A stretch of DNA of 64,000 bases from Pararobbsia alpina_A (lineage in GTDB: Bacteria > Pseudomonadota > Gammaproteobacteria > Burkholderiales > Burkholderiaceae), in the NCBI RefSeq assembly GCF_965118125.1, contig NZ_OZ221288.1:744001-808000 (forward strand). The letters are read 5' to 3'. Position 1 is the stretch's first letter. Every line of letters begins with the position of its first letter. Under the pieces are notes generated by a model. It was not told the DNA's origin. It saw nothing but the letters and a program-made list of their open reading frames with translations, and did no database searches. A program made the position numbers and the translations under genes. This document shows positions 25,551 through 33,870 of this stretch, in pieces.

Positions 25551-27919
25551 GCTATACGATCGCCGTGCGCGCGATGTGCGAATTCACGGCACGTGAGGGC
25601 GATCTTGATCTGCGCTTCACCCCAGCGCCCACGGCGCAGGAAGGCATCGCGGGACACGCGCTCGTCGCGGGAAATCGAACAGGCCCCTATGAAACGGAAG
25701 TCGCCCTCAGCGGCAGCTTCGGCGAGCTGCGCATCCGCGGGCGTGCCGACGGATACGACCCCGTCGACAACCGGATCGAAGAGGTCAAGACGTATCGCGG
25801 CGAATTCACATCCATACCGGCCAATCATCGGGCCTTGCATTGGGCGCAGGCACGCATCTATGCGCATCTGATTTGCGAAGAGCGTGAGCTTAAGGACATC
25901 AAGGTCGCGCTCGTGTACTTCGAGATCGTGTCGCAGAAGGAGACGGCGCTTGTCGAGCATCACACCGCTGCCGGGCTTGCCGAGCATTTCACACTGCATT
26001 GCTCGCGCTTCCTGCAATGGGCGATTCGCGAGCAGGCGCACCGCGAGGCGCGTGATGCCGCGCTTGCCGCAATGCGTTTTCCACAGCCTGCATTTCGCCC
26101 GGGTCAACGCGAGCTGGCGGTCGCGGTCTACCGTGCGGCCACGACAGGCGGCCATCTGCTCGCCCAAGCGCCGACGGGAATCGGCAAGACACTCGGCACT
26201 GTGTTTCCCGCACTCAAGGCTTGCCCAGGCGAGAAGATCGACAAGCTCTTTTTTCTCGCTGCCAAAAGCTCGGGCCGAGCGCTCGCGCTTGATGCGATCG
26301 ACCAGCTTCGCACGGACGAGCAAGGCGTGCCGATGCTACGCGCCCTCGAACTCGTCGCGCGCGACAAGTCTTGCGAACATCCGGACAAGGCGTGTCACGG
26401 CGACTCGTGTCCGCTTGCGCGCGGGTTCTACGATCGTCTCGCGGACGCGCGACTTGAGGCCGTCTCGCATCCGCGGCTCGATCGGGCTACGGTCAGGCAG
26501 GTCGCCCTTGCGCACGACATCTGTCCTTACTACTTGTCGCAAGAGCTCGCGCGCTGGTCCGATGTGGTGGTGGGCGACTACAACTACTACTTCGATACGA
26601 GCGCCCTGCTGTTCTCGTTGACGCTGGCCAATGTGTGGCGGGTCGGCTTGCTTGTCGACGAAGCGCACAACCTCGTCGATCGCGCTCGATCGATGTACAG
26701 CGCGACGCTCGACGAACGCTCGATGGCGGCAGCTCGTGCCTTGGCGCCCGCAGGCCTCAGGCGTGCGTTCGATTCGGTTAAGCGCCAATGGAACACCGTG
26801 GTGCGCGATCAGACGGAGATTTACCAGGTTCACGACACCGTACCGGTTCGCCTCGTCACCGCGCTGCAAAACCTGACGACGAAGATCACAGACCATCTCG
26901 CGCAATCTGCCTTTGCGCTTAACGACGCCCTGCTCAACTTCTACTTTGAAGCGCTGCATTTCGGAAGCCTGGCCGACGCATTTGGCGCCCATTCTCTGTT
27001 CGACATCACGCTGTCCGCGCGGCCCGATGATCCGGAACGGCTCGACGACGAAACGGGTCAGGCAACGCGCAAGACATCCAGCAAGGCATGGAGCAGAACA
27101 TCGACCAAGGCGCCGACGTCGACCCTCTGCGTGCGCAACGTCATCCCCGCGCACTTCCTGGCGCCACGCTATACATCGGCGCACATGACCGTGATGTTCT
27201 CGGGCACGTTGAGTCCGTTTCATTTCTATCGCGATACGCTCGGCTTGCCCGACGATACGCGCACGATCGATGTTCAGGGCCCCTTCCGCGCCGAACAGCT
27301 GTCGGTCAATGTCATCAGCAACGTGTCGACGCGTTTTCGCGACCGCGAACGTTCGCTTGAACCGATCGTCGATCTTATTGCAGCGCAATATGCCGAGCGA
27401 CCGGGCAACTATCTGGGATTTCTTAGCAGCTTCGACTATCTGCAGCGTGTCACTGCGCTGATCAAGCAACGGCATCCAATGCTGCCCGTCTGGGAACAGA
27501 CGCAAGGCATGGACGAAACACGCCGCTCGGAGTTTCTCGAACGTTTTCAGCCCGATGGACGCGGCATTGGCTTTGCCGTGCTCGGCGGCGCTTTTTCGGA
27601 AGGCATCGACTTGCCTGGCGAACGCCTGATCGGCGCGTTCATCGCCACGCTCGGGCTGCCCCAGCTGAACCCTGTCAACGAAGCCGTGCGGCAGCGCATG
27701 CACGAACGGTTCGGTAACGGGTATGACTACACTTATCTGTACCCTGGCCTGCAAAAGGTCGTACAGGCGGCGGGACGCGTGATCCGAACTGAACGCGACG
27801 TCGGCACGATTCATCTGATCGATGACCGCTACCGCCGCAATGAAATTCAGGCGCTTCTGCCCGCCTGGTGGGACATTCGAACGATGCGCGTAGCGCGCCC
27901 CACCTCGGGCGAAGCCTGA
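25547..27919 (+). CDS. DinG/XPD-type DNA helicase with N-terminal nuclease-like domain
   Basis: 790 residues. The helicase core has Walker A (QAPTGIGKT), DEAH box (LLVDEAHN) and motif VI (QAAGRVIRTERDVG). A Cys cluster between them (SCEHPDKACHGDSC and HDICPYY) is the [4Fe-4S] site of DinG/XPD helicases. The first 180 residues are extra and show RGRADGYDP, EEVKTYRGEF and QARIYAHL, a D...ExK...Q/Y pattern of the PD-(D/E)XK/Cas4-RecB nuclease fold. Such nuclease-DinG fusions are known in proteobacteria. It overlaps the VRR-NUC gene by four bases (ATGA) and shares its SOS promoter. It would unwind 5' to 3' damaged or branched DNA. Confidence 0.88.
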   Translation: MSYTIAVRAMCEFTAREGDLDLRFTPAPTAQEGIAGHALVAGNRTGPYETEVALSGSFGELRIRGRADGYDPVDNRIEEVKTYRGEFTSIPANHRALHWAQARIYAHLICEERELKDIKVALVYFEIVSQKETALVEHHTAAGLAEHFTLHCSRFLQWAIREQAHREARDAALAAMRFPQPAFRPGQRELAVAVYRAATTGGHLLAQAPTGIGKTLGTVFPALKACPGEKIDKLFFLAAKSSGRALALDAIDQLRTDEQGVPMLRALELVARDKSCEHPDKACHGDSCPLARGFYDRLADARLEAVSHPRLDRATVRQVALAHDICPYYLSQELARWSDVVVGDYNYYFDTSALLFSLTLANVWRVGLLVDEAHNLVDRARSMYSATLDERSMAAARALAPAGLRRAFDSVKRQWNTVVRDQTEIYQVHDTVPVRLVTALQNLTTKITDHLAQSAFALNDALLNFYFEALHFGSLADAFGAHSLFDITLSARPDDPERLDDETGQATRKTSSKAWSRTSTKAPTSTLCVRNVIPAHFLAPRYTSAHMTVMFSGTLSPFHFYRDTLGLPDDTRTIDVQGPFRAEQLSVNVISNVSTRFRDRERSLEPIVDLIAAQYAERPGNYLGFLSSFDYLQRVTALIKQRHPMLPVWEQTQGMDETRRSEFLERFQPDGRGIGFAVLGGAFSEGIDLPGERLIGAFIATLGLPQLNPVNEAVRQRMHERFGNGYDYTYLYPGLQKVVQAAGRVIRTERDVGTIHLIDDRYRRNEIQALLPAWWDIRTMRVARPTSGEA

Positions 27920-28310
27920 GCGGCGTGCCTGTCGGCGAGCACGCGGTGCTTCACATGCATATGCAAGTGTGGCGTATGAGCAATATCCACATTGCGTGCA
28001 GGCGCTTCCGGGTTATCACGCAGAATTCACTCGATTTACTCGAATAAGACGCCGGAAAGCCGCGAGAAAGAATCCTTTTCTTTCAGTTTGCATTCATATC
28101 GGGCAAACCCGCGTCGCACAAGGGATTGCGGTTACTGCAAATCTGACAGAATTCCCACATAATGCCTGCGCAGACCGGCCGCGGAGACAGCAAGACGACC
28201 GGTTGCACCGGGGCTTTCAGGCTGCGCCACACACTCGCAGCCCGTCAATACGACGGGGCACACACCGTTTCGCACCGGCAGATCCACTCCGATACAGGTA
28301 ATAAGAGACC
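27920..28310. other. Intergenic region before the symporter operon
   Basis: A 390-base stretch. It holds the 7-bp inverted repeat GAAAGAA/TTCTTTC with a 5-base loop at 28066-28084, but no gene is supported and no known promoter motif is clear. A short minus-strand frame at 28317-28132 was not accepted. Confidence 0.4.
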
Positions 28311-28511
28311 ATGACAACGAACGATCAGGAGCGGCAACCCGGCCTAGTACGCTGGCTTTTGCTTCTTCCCTTCATCGCGCTTCTTTGGCTGCCGTTCTAC
28401 AACGGAACCGAGCCTTCCATCCTGGGATTTCCTTTCTTCTATTGGTACCAGTTTCTGTGGGTGCCGGTGACTTCGCTCATCCTCTATATCGTTTATAGGA
28501 GCATCAAGTGA
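28311..28511 (+). CDS. DUF3311 small membrane protein, partner of the symporter
   Basis: 66 residues with two hydrophobic helices (LVRWLLLLPFIALLWLPFYN and FLWVPVTSLILYIVYRSI). DUF3311 genes stand directly before sodium:solute symporters of the monocarboxylate type. Here the last codons overlap the start of the symporter gene (GTGA), so they are co-translated. It is probably a small accessory subunit of the transporter. Confidence 0.88.
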   Translation: MTTNDQERQPGLVRWLLLLPFIALLWLPFYNGTEPSILGFPFFYWYQFLWVPVTSLILYIVYRSIK

Positions 28512-29983
28512 GCGAACCGACGTCCATTAACGGCGTCGCGATGGCCGTATTCATCGCTTTTTTTGTTCTCGTCACTGTCATTGGTTTCCTGGCCGCGCGC
28601 TGGAAAGCGGGCGATCTGAATCAGCTGCATGAGTGGGGTCTCGGCGGCCGTCAGTTTGGCGTAGTCATTTCGTGGTTCCTGGTCGGCGGCGACTTCTATA
28701 CCGCCTACACTGTGATCGCCGTCCCGGCGCTGGTGTACTCGGTCGGTGCGTATGGCTTCTTTGCACTGCCCTACACGATCATCGTGTATCCGTTCGTGTT
28801 TGCCGTGATGCCGAAGCTCTGGAAGATCGCGCACGAGAAGCAACACATCACGGGCGCCGACTTCGTGCATGGCGAATACGGTGGCAAGTGGTTCCCGGCT
28901 GCCGTCGCCATTACGGGTATCGTCGCCACGATGCCGTACATCGCGCTCCAGCTCGTCGGTATGCAGGTCGTGATCAAGAGCCTCGGCGTGTCGGGCGAGT
29001 TGCCGCTGATCATCGCCTTCGTGATCCTCGCGCTCTACACGTATGCAAGCGGTCTGCGTGCGCCGGCGATGATTGCGTTCGTCAAGGACATCATGATTTA
29101 TATCGTGGTGATCGCGGCGGTCGTGATCATTCCCGAGAAGCTCGGTGGCTACAGCAACGTGTTCCATGCTGCTGACACGTACTTCCAGGCCAAGGGCGGC
29201 CCGACGGGTATCGTGCTCAAGCCGACGCAGTTCACGGCGTACGCTTCGCTCGCGCTCGGTTCGGCACTGGCTGCGTTCATGTATCCGCACACGATGACGG
29301 CGATTCTGTCGTCGAGCTCGGCCACGACGGTTCGCAAGAACGCGATCTTCCTGCCGGCCTACACGATCCTGCTGGGCCTGATCGCACTGCTCGGTTATAT
29401 GGCGATCGCAGCGGGTGTGAAGGTCACGTCGGCCAATGACGTCGTGCCGGTTCTGTTCAACACGATCTTCCCGTCGTGGTTCGTCGGCTTCGCAGCGGCA
29501 GCGATTGCTATCGCAGCTCTGGTGCCCGCGGCCATCATGTCAATCGGTGCGGCGAACCTGTTCACGCGTAATCTGTGGCGTCCGCTCGTGAACCCGAACA
29601 TCTCGCCGTCCGCGGAAGCCGCGAATGCGAAGCTCGTGTCGCTGGTCGTCAAGTTCGGCGCGCTGCTGTTTATCGTGTTCCTGCCGACGCAATTCGCGAT
29701 CGAGCTGCAGCTGCTTGGCGGCGTCTGGATTCTGCAGATCCTGCCGGCGATTGTGCTGACGCTCTACACGCGCCGTCTGTCGACGCCGGGCCTGTTCCTC
29801 GGCTGGCTCGTCGGTATCGTCACGGGTACGGCACTCGCGATCATTCAGGGCCTCAAGCCGGTGTACACGATTCACCTCGGTGACTCGGCCTACCCGCTCT
29901 ATATCGGCATCATCGCGCTGGTCGTCAATATCATCGTTACGTTTATCGTGTCGACGATTTCGCCGCGCAAGCAGCTTGCTTAA
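28508..29983 (+). CDS. Sodium:solute symporter, monocarboxylate uptake (MctP-like)
   Basis: 491 residues with 13 or so membrane helices, GTG start at 28508. SSS-family motifs include GDLNQLHEWGLGGRQFG, the core WFLVGGDFYTAYTVIAVPAL and PAAIMSIGAANLFTRNLW. Members with a DUF3311 partner take up monocarboxylates such as pyruvate, lactate and acetate (MctP group), by sodium or proton symport. The substrate is inferred from the pairing. The codon use is strongly biased, suggesting good expression. A strong terminator follows at 30054. Confidence 0.88.
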   Translation: MSEPTSINGVAMAVFIAFFVLVTVIGFLAARWKAGDLNQLHEWGLGGRQFGVVISWFLVGGDFYTAYTVIAVPALVYSVGAYGFFALPYTIIVYPFVFAVMPKLWKIAHEKQHITGADFVHGEYGGKWFPAAVAITGIVATMPYIALQLVGMQVVIKSLGVSGELPLIIAFVILALYTYASGLRAPAMIAFVKDIMIYIVVIAAVVIIPEKLGGYSNVFHAADTYFQAKGGPTGIVLKPTQFTAYASLALGSALAAFMYPHTMTAILSSSSATTVRKNAIFLPAYTILLGLIALLGYMAIAAGVKVTSANDVVPVLFNTIFPSWFVGFAAAAIAIAALVPAAIMSIGAANLFTRNLWRPLVNPNISPSAEAANAKLVSLVVKFGALLFIVFLPTQFAIELQLLGGVWILQILPAIVLTLYTRRLSTPGLFLGWLVGIVTGTALAIIQGLKPVYTIHLGDSAYPLYIGIIALVVNIIVTFIVSTISPRKQLA

Positions 29984-30053
29984 GAGATCTCTGAAGGGAT
30001 CGCTAAAGGGATCGCTTAGGGTCCACAAGGCGGCCTGAAAGGCTGAGCGTTTC

Positions 30054-30094
30054 AAGGCGGCATCTACTGAAAAGTAGGTGCCGCTTTTGTTTTT
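30054..30094 (+). terminator. Rho-independent terminator after the symporter
   Basis: Stem from AAGGCGGCATCTACT to AGTAGGTGCCGCTTTTG, with a GAAA loop and a T-rich tail (TTTTGTTTTT). One G-T wobble. Confidence 0.85.
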
Positions 30095-30240
30095 GGGCGC
30101 CAGAACGTGCGCTTTCAGCGAGCTGCTCGATGGACGAGACCTGCGCCAACCGCGATTTAACGGTCGCCAACGAGGCCTGCGAGCCGTTCGCTTTGCCGAA
30201 ATACGGCGTCAAGTCACACGTACTTTAAGGAAAAGAGACC

Positions 30241-32352
30241 TTAGCGACTGGGCGCATACACCGGATACGCCTCGATAAAGCCATATTTCGCGACGGCCGC
30301 ACGCACGTCGGCTCGATTGCGCACGGCTTCAAAACGCTTGCTGACCAGGGCTTCGAAATCCGTCGGATGCGGCTCAGGCAAGTAGATCTGAAGCGCACCC
30401 AGCTCATCGTTGCGCGTGAGCGGATCATCGAGGCGCGCGATGATCATTGCCGCAAGACCCTCTTCATCATCCGCACACGCGAGCGCCGCGCGTAACGGAT
30501 TCGGCGCGTCGTCACGATGACTCCGCAGCGTGTCCAGCGAAGCTTTAAGACGATCGCGATCTCCCAACTGCGCGTAGGAACATACGCGCACCTGCTCGGC
30601 TTCCATCAGCCCGTAGTCACTCGCGGTGTCGTTGGTCACGCCGTTCAATTCAATCAAGGCATCACGCGCCCGACCGCGGAGATAGAGCAAATCGGCGAGA
30701 TTGATTTTCTGGCTTACGACGTCGCCCCCTGATGCGGCGGCGTTGTCGCGTGCCTTGGTCTGTGTCGTGATGGCTTCGTCCCAGCGCCCCATGCGCCAGA
30801 GCACGCGATTGCGATAGTCGAGTGCCCAGCGAAGGTTGTCCTTTTGATCGTCAAATGCGGTCTGCCCCGCGGCGGCGTTGACCTTGCCCAACGCATCATC
30901 AAGCAACGCAAGCGCATCGACGAGGCGGCCGACTTCCATCAATGACACCGCCTGTGTCGCGACGCTTCCGATCTGGCGTGGGTGCGCGTCTGCGAATGCT
31001 TTGCGATTGCCGACGTAGCGTTCGTTGATCGCAGCGCCGTCGGTGAATATCGGATTGCCTTCAACATAACGTCGATACCGCCCGTCGGCGCGAATGCTCG
31101 CAATCATCGATGGAATATCGAGTTTCTTAAGCAGTTCTCGTGCGTCGGAATCCCGGGCTTGTGCGACGTCGATCTCGAAGAGTTCGAACCAGAAGAACTG
31201 CACGGTCGCCATATCGACACCGTTGCGCGGTGCATAGTCGATCTGCCGCAGCGCTTCGAGCAGGACTTGGCGGTGCTGTTCGCCGTCCTTGAGACTGTGT
31301 GTGTCATTGATGGTGTCGCGGAGCAATCCGCTATCGAGATTCGCGGCGTCTGCGGGACTCGTGGAGATGCTGCCGGCCATGGCGTCGGCGGCCACGTCAT
31401 AACGGCGCGTTACGCTCGCGAGGATCGACAACGACAACCAGTACTGCGCGGTGCGAATGCCTGGGTCGGTTTGTCCGGCTAGCAGCATGTCGCCGTATGC
31501 GGCCTCTGCCTCGCCGTTTGCTTGCTCGCAGCCTGCCAGCATGATGTCGATGCTCGCGCGCAATCCCGAGGTCACCGTTCCGAACACCGGGCTCTGTCGA
31601 AGTCTCAGGAGATCGGCCTCCGAACCCTTCGTGTCGCCACGCTGCGTCTTCGCAATGGCAGCGCGTAGTTCGACGAACCATGCTTCCTGCGCAGGCGTCA
31701 CCGTTTGCTGCGGCGTGGCCGGCTGAGGTGACGTCGCTTGAGGCGTCGTCACCTGAGGCGTCGTCACCTGCGTCGATGACGTGGGGTTAGGAGCCGATGC
31801 AGCCGGGATAGCTGGAGCAATACCACTTGCGGATGGCGTTGCCGGGGCAGGCGACGGTGTCGCCGGAGCGACCACCGCAGCTGGCGTCGATGCGGGTGCC
31901 GGCGCCGGCGTGGGCGTGACGACCGATGCTGGTGCAGGTGCAGGTGCAGGTGCAGGTGCAGGTGCAGGTGCAGGTGCAGGTGCAGGTGCAGGTGCAGGTG
32001 CAGGTGCAGGAAGCGTAGTCGACTCGGCCGGCTCCGCAAGCGGCTCGGATGACGCTACGGGCGGCGCAGGCGGTGCGGGTTGAGCAGCAGGTTCTTGCGG
32101 CAACGGAGACGGCGCGGGGATCGGTGCGGGAACGATCGTCGGCGACGGAACAGTCGACGGAGCCGGAGCCGGTGCACCACCGGCCGGCGGCGTGCCGAAC
32201 TTCAGCGGACTATTGCCCGGCGAAACCGACGGTGCTGTCGCAGGCGGCGCCGACGCCGGCATATCGTCAGACGATGCCGGATCGCCCGCCGCATCGGCGA
32301 GCCCAGGCGCAACCAGCATCAGGACGACGACCGCCGCAGCGAGTGTTTTCAT
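30241..32352 (-). CDS. Large exported protein with Pro-Ala repeat and helical C-terminal part
   Basis: 703 residues. A signal peptide is clear (MKTLAAAVVVLMLVAPGLADA). About residues 30-220 are a Pro/Ala/Ser-rich segment, with a run of PA pairs near 115-140 coded by a 13-copy hexamer repeat. The last 480 residues are mostly helical, TPR-like (AAYGDMLLAGQTDPGIRTAQ, QTKARDNAAASGGDVVSQKI, AWALD-like repeats). The function is unknown: a periplasmic or surface protein with a Pro-Ala linker spanning the wall is a fair guess. The ATG at 32352 is chosen because the signal peptide begins there; the longer frame from 32691 includes an octamer repeat and is unlikely coding. Strand and codon use are host-like. 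Confidence 0.7.
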   Translation of the reverse strand: MKTLAAAVVVLMLVAPGLADAAGDPASSDDMPASAPPATAPSVSPGNSPLKFGTPPAGGAPAPAPSTVPSPTIVPAPIPAPSPLPQEPAAQPAPPAPPVASSEPLAEPAESTTLPAPAPAPAPAPAPAPAPAPAPAPAPAPASVVTPTPAPAPASTPAAVVAPATPSPAPATPSASGIAPAIPAASAPNPTSSTQVTTPQVTTPQATSPQPATPQQTVTPAQEAWFVELRAAIAKTQRGDTKGSEADLLRLRQSPVFGTVTSGLRASIDIMLAGCEQANGEAEAAYGDMLLAGQTDPGIRTAQYWLSLSILASVTRRYDVAADAMAGSISTSPADAANLDSGLLRDTINDTHSLKDGEQHRQVLLEALRQIDYAPRNGVDMATVQFFWFELFEIDVAQARDSDARELLKKLDIPSMIASIRADGRYRRYVEGNPIFTDGAAINERYVGNRKAFADAHPRQIGSVATQAVSLMEVGRLVDALALLDDALGKVNAAAGQTAFDDQKDNLRWALDYRNRVLWRMGRWDEAITTQTKARDNAAASGGDVVSQKINLADLLYLRGRARDALIELNGVTNDTASDYGLMEAEQVRVCSYAQLGDRDRLKASLDTLRSHRDDAPNPLRAALACADDEEGLAAMIIARLDDPLTRNDELGALQIYLPEPHPTDFEALVSKRFEAVRNRADVRAAVAKYGFIEAYPVYAPSR
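31931..32008. repeat. Hexamer tandem repeat (GGTGCA)x13, in-frame Pro-Ala coding
   Basis: Thirteen perfect GGTGCA units in the plus-strand sequence, coding the Pro-Ala run of the exported protein on the minus strand. The unit length is six, so copy-number change lengthens or shortens the linker without shifting the frame. Confidence 0.95.
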
Positions 32353-32616
32353 GCGCGTGCCGGATTCGTATGCGGCATAGCGCCATCGAGCGCCCTGCCG
32401 TTCGGTATGCCCAGGCGCAACACTGCTCGCCCATGCGCAGTCTACGCTGAACGCGCGAATGACATGAAGCCGTACATCCACGGGTATCGCCGGCCGATCC
32501 AACCCGCTCGCCGCTTTGACCGTGACGTCCACTTGCCCTTCAAACGCCGGCTTCAAGTTCGGGACACGTGCAGCTTGAATTCCAGAACTGCGGGACTTCG
32601 GGACGTCGGCACTCGC

Positions 32617-32664
32617 AGACTTGGAGACTTGGAGACTTGGAGACTTGGAGACTTGGAGACTTGG
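32617..32664. repeat. Octamer tandem repeat (AGACTTGG)x6
   Basis: Six perfect AGACTTGG units plus a degenerate seventh, about 265 bases upstream of the exported-protein start and in the divergent space shared with the Hsp20 genes. Eight is not a multiple of three, so a changed copy number would shift any frame passing through. Confidence 0.9.
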
Positions 32665-32772
32665 AAACTTAAGAAATTGCCGCCCCGGCAAGCCGCGAAA
32701 GCAAGCGCAATTTGCCAGTGTATGGGCACTTCGCCGTGTTTCAAGAGACCCTCGTAATTTCCCTCAATGGCC

Positions 32773-32799
32773 CTTGAAACCCTGTTTCCCCTTCATATA
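32773..32799 (+). promoter_or_regulatory. Sigma-32 (RpoH)-type promoter before Hsp20 genes
   Basis: CTTGAAA is the full sigma-32 -35 element, and 11 bases later CTTCATATA resembles the -10 CCCCATNTA. It lies 140 bases before the first Hsp20 start, leaving a leader that could hold a thermosensor. The match is read by eye. Confidence 0.6.
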
Positions 32800-32938
32800 T
32801 TCGCTCCATAGCGCAGGCACGAACGGCACAACGCGGTCGCGAATGTCTCGCTACGAATGACCAACCTGGACGACGGCAGTAAGGACCACCTGAATGCGAC
32901 ACGCATCGTGGCTACGCCGCAATTTGGAGTGATCGACC

Positions 32939-33373
32939 ATGAGCGATTTGTATTTCGGCACTGACCTGTTCGACGAATTCGACCGGCTTCATCGGCGTAT
33001 GTCGGGCGCCTTCGGCGGCTTTCCGACGAGCCTGCGTTCGACACAGAACGGTGCATTCCCCCACATTAATGTCGGTACGACTGACGAATCGATTGAAGTC
33101 GTCGCTTTCGCACCCGGCATCGATTCGTCGAAGCTCGAAGTCACGATCGACAAGGGCCTGCTGACGATTGCCGGCGAACGCAAGCAAACGGATGCCCCCG
33201 CCGAAGCGAAGCAATACGCTCGCGAGCGCTTTAACGGCACATTCCGCCGCGTGGTCGAGCTGCCGCAACACGCCGATGCCGACAAGGTCGATGCTCGTTA
33301 CGTCGACGGCGTGCTACGCATTTCGATCGGCAAGCGCGAAGTCTCCAAGCCGCGCGCCATCACCGTTCACTAA
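32939..33373 (+). CDS. Small heat shock protein, Hsp20/alpha-crystallin family
   Basis: 144 residues. N-terminal LFDEFDRLHRRMSG, then the alpha-crystallin domain from about 40 to 135 (DESIEVVAFAPGIDSSKLEV, KGLLTIAGERK, FNGTFRRVVELPQHADADKV, GVLRISIGKREV). The conserved GVLxI and the A-x-x-x-n-G-v-L motif are present. ATP-independent chaperone that holds unfolded proteins during heat stress. First of two Hsp20 genes, 13 bases before the second, and served by a sigma-32-type promoter. Confidence 0.93.
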   Translation: MSDLYFGTDLFDEFDRLHRRMSGAFGGFPTSLRSTQNGAFPHINVGTTDESIEVVAFAPGIDSSKLEVTIDKGLLTIAGERKQTDAPAEAKQYARERFNGTFRRVVELPQHADADKVDARYVDGVLRISIGKREVSKPRAITVH

Positions 33374-33386
33374 ATCGAGGTTGACC

Positions 33387-33794
33387 ATGTTCCAGAACAC
33401 CCAAGTCGCACAGCACGACACCCCGGCCGCACCGCGCCAGGCCACAGCAGAAACGGTCCGTCGCAAGACGATTGCACCGGCTGTCGATATTTATGAAGAC
33501 GCGCAAGCAGTCACCTTGTTTGCCGACCTGCCCGGCGTGCCGCGTGAAAAGCTCGATATTCGAGTGCATGATGGTCACTTGACCATTGAAGCCGTGCCGG
33601 CTGAGGTCACGCCGTCGAACGTGCGTGTCTCCTATGCCGAAGAACGCGTTCCGTTTTTCGCCCGACGCTTTGTCGTCAGCGACGATTTCGATACGTCGCG
33701 TATCGAAGCGAACCTGAAAGACGGTGTGCTGAAGCTAACGATTCCGCGCCGCGAAGCAGCGAAGCCGCGTCAGATTCAGGTCAATATCGGCTAA
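33387..33794 (+). CDS. Second Hsp20 small heat shock protein
   Basis: 135 residues. The alpha-crystallin domain (about 30-125) shows VDIYEDAQAVTLFADLPGVP, REKLDIRVHDGHLTIEAVPA and NLKDGVLKLTIPRREAAKPR. Paralogue of the first Hsp20 and of the same operon; the two probably assemble as mixed oligomers, as Hsp20 pairs often do. ATG at 33387, with GAGG upstream. The frame from 33168 upstream overlaps the first gene and is not used. A terminator with a 13-bp stem follows. Confidence 0.92.
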   Translation: MFQNTQVAQHDTPAAPRQATAETVRRKTIAPAVDIYEDAQAVTLFADLPGVPREKLDIRVHDGHLTIEAVPAEVTPSNVRVSYAEERVPFFARRFVVSDDFDTSRIEANLKDGVLKLTIPRREAAKPRQIQVNIG

Positions 33795-33820
33795 ACCGCG
33801 TTGGGTAGGCGCCAAAGAAA

Positions 33821-33855
33821 AAACGGCTGCGAGCAACTCGCAGCCGTTTGTTTTT
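33821..33855 (+). terminator. Terminator after the Hsp20 pair
   Basis: AAACGGCTGCGAG-CAA-CTCGCAGCCGTTT then GTTTTT: a perfect 13-bp stem with a 3-base loop. The A run on the other side (AAAGAAA) makes it fit for the minus-strand LLM gene too. Confidence 0.92.
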
Positions 33856-33870
33856 GCCGTGCGCTTTCGT

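Larger units (their letters stand above)
32353..32938. other. Intergenic region with octamer repeat and heat-shock-type promoter
   Basis: A 586-base stretch. It holds six octamer units (32617-32664), a sigma-32-like promoter (32773-32799) and the leader of the first Hsp20 gene. No gene is supported in it; a frame continuous with the exported protein exists but lacks family features. Confidence 0.5.

Noticed and set aside
26336..27814. 492-codon minus-strand frame opposite the DinG-like gene
   Set aside because: Shadow of a gene with all helicase motifs.
32353..32691. N-terminal extension of the Pro-Ala protein
   Set aside because: It passes through the octamer repeat and would bury the clear signal peptide at 32352 inside the protein.
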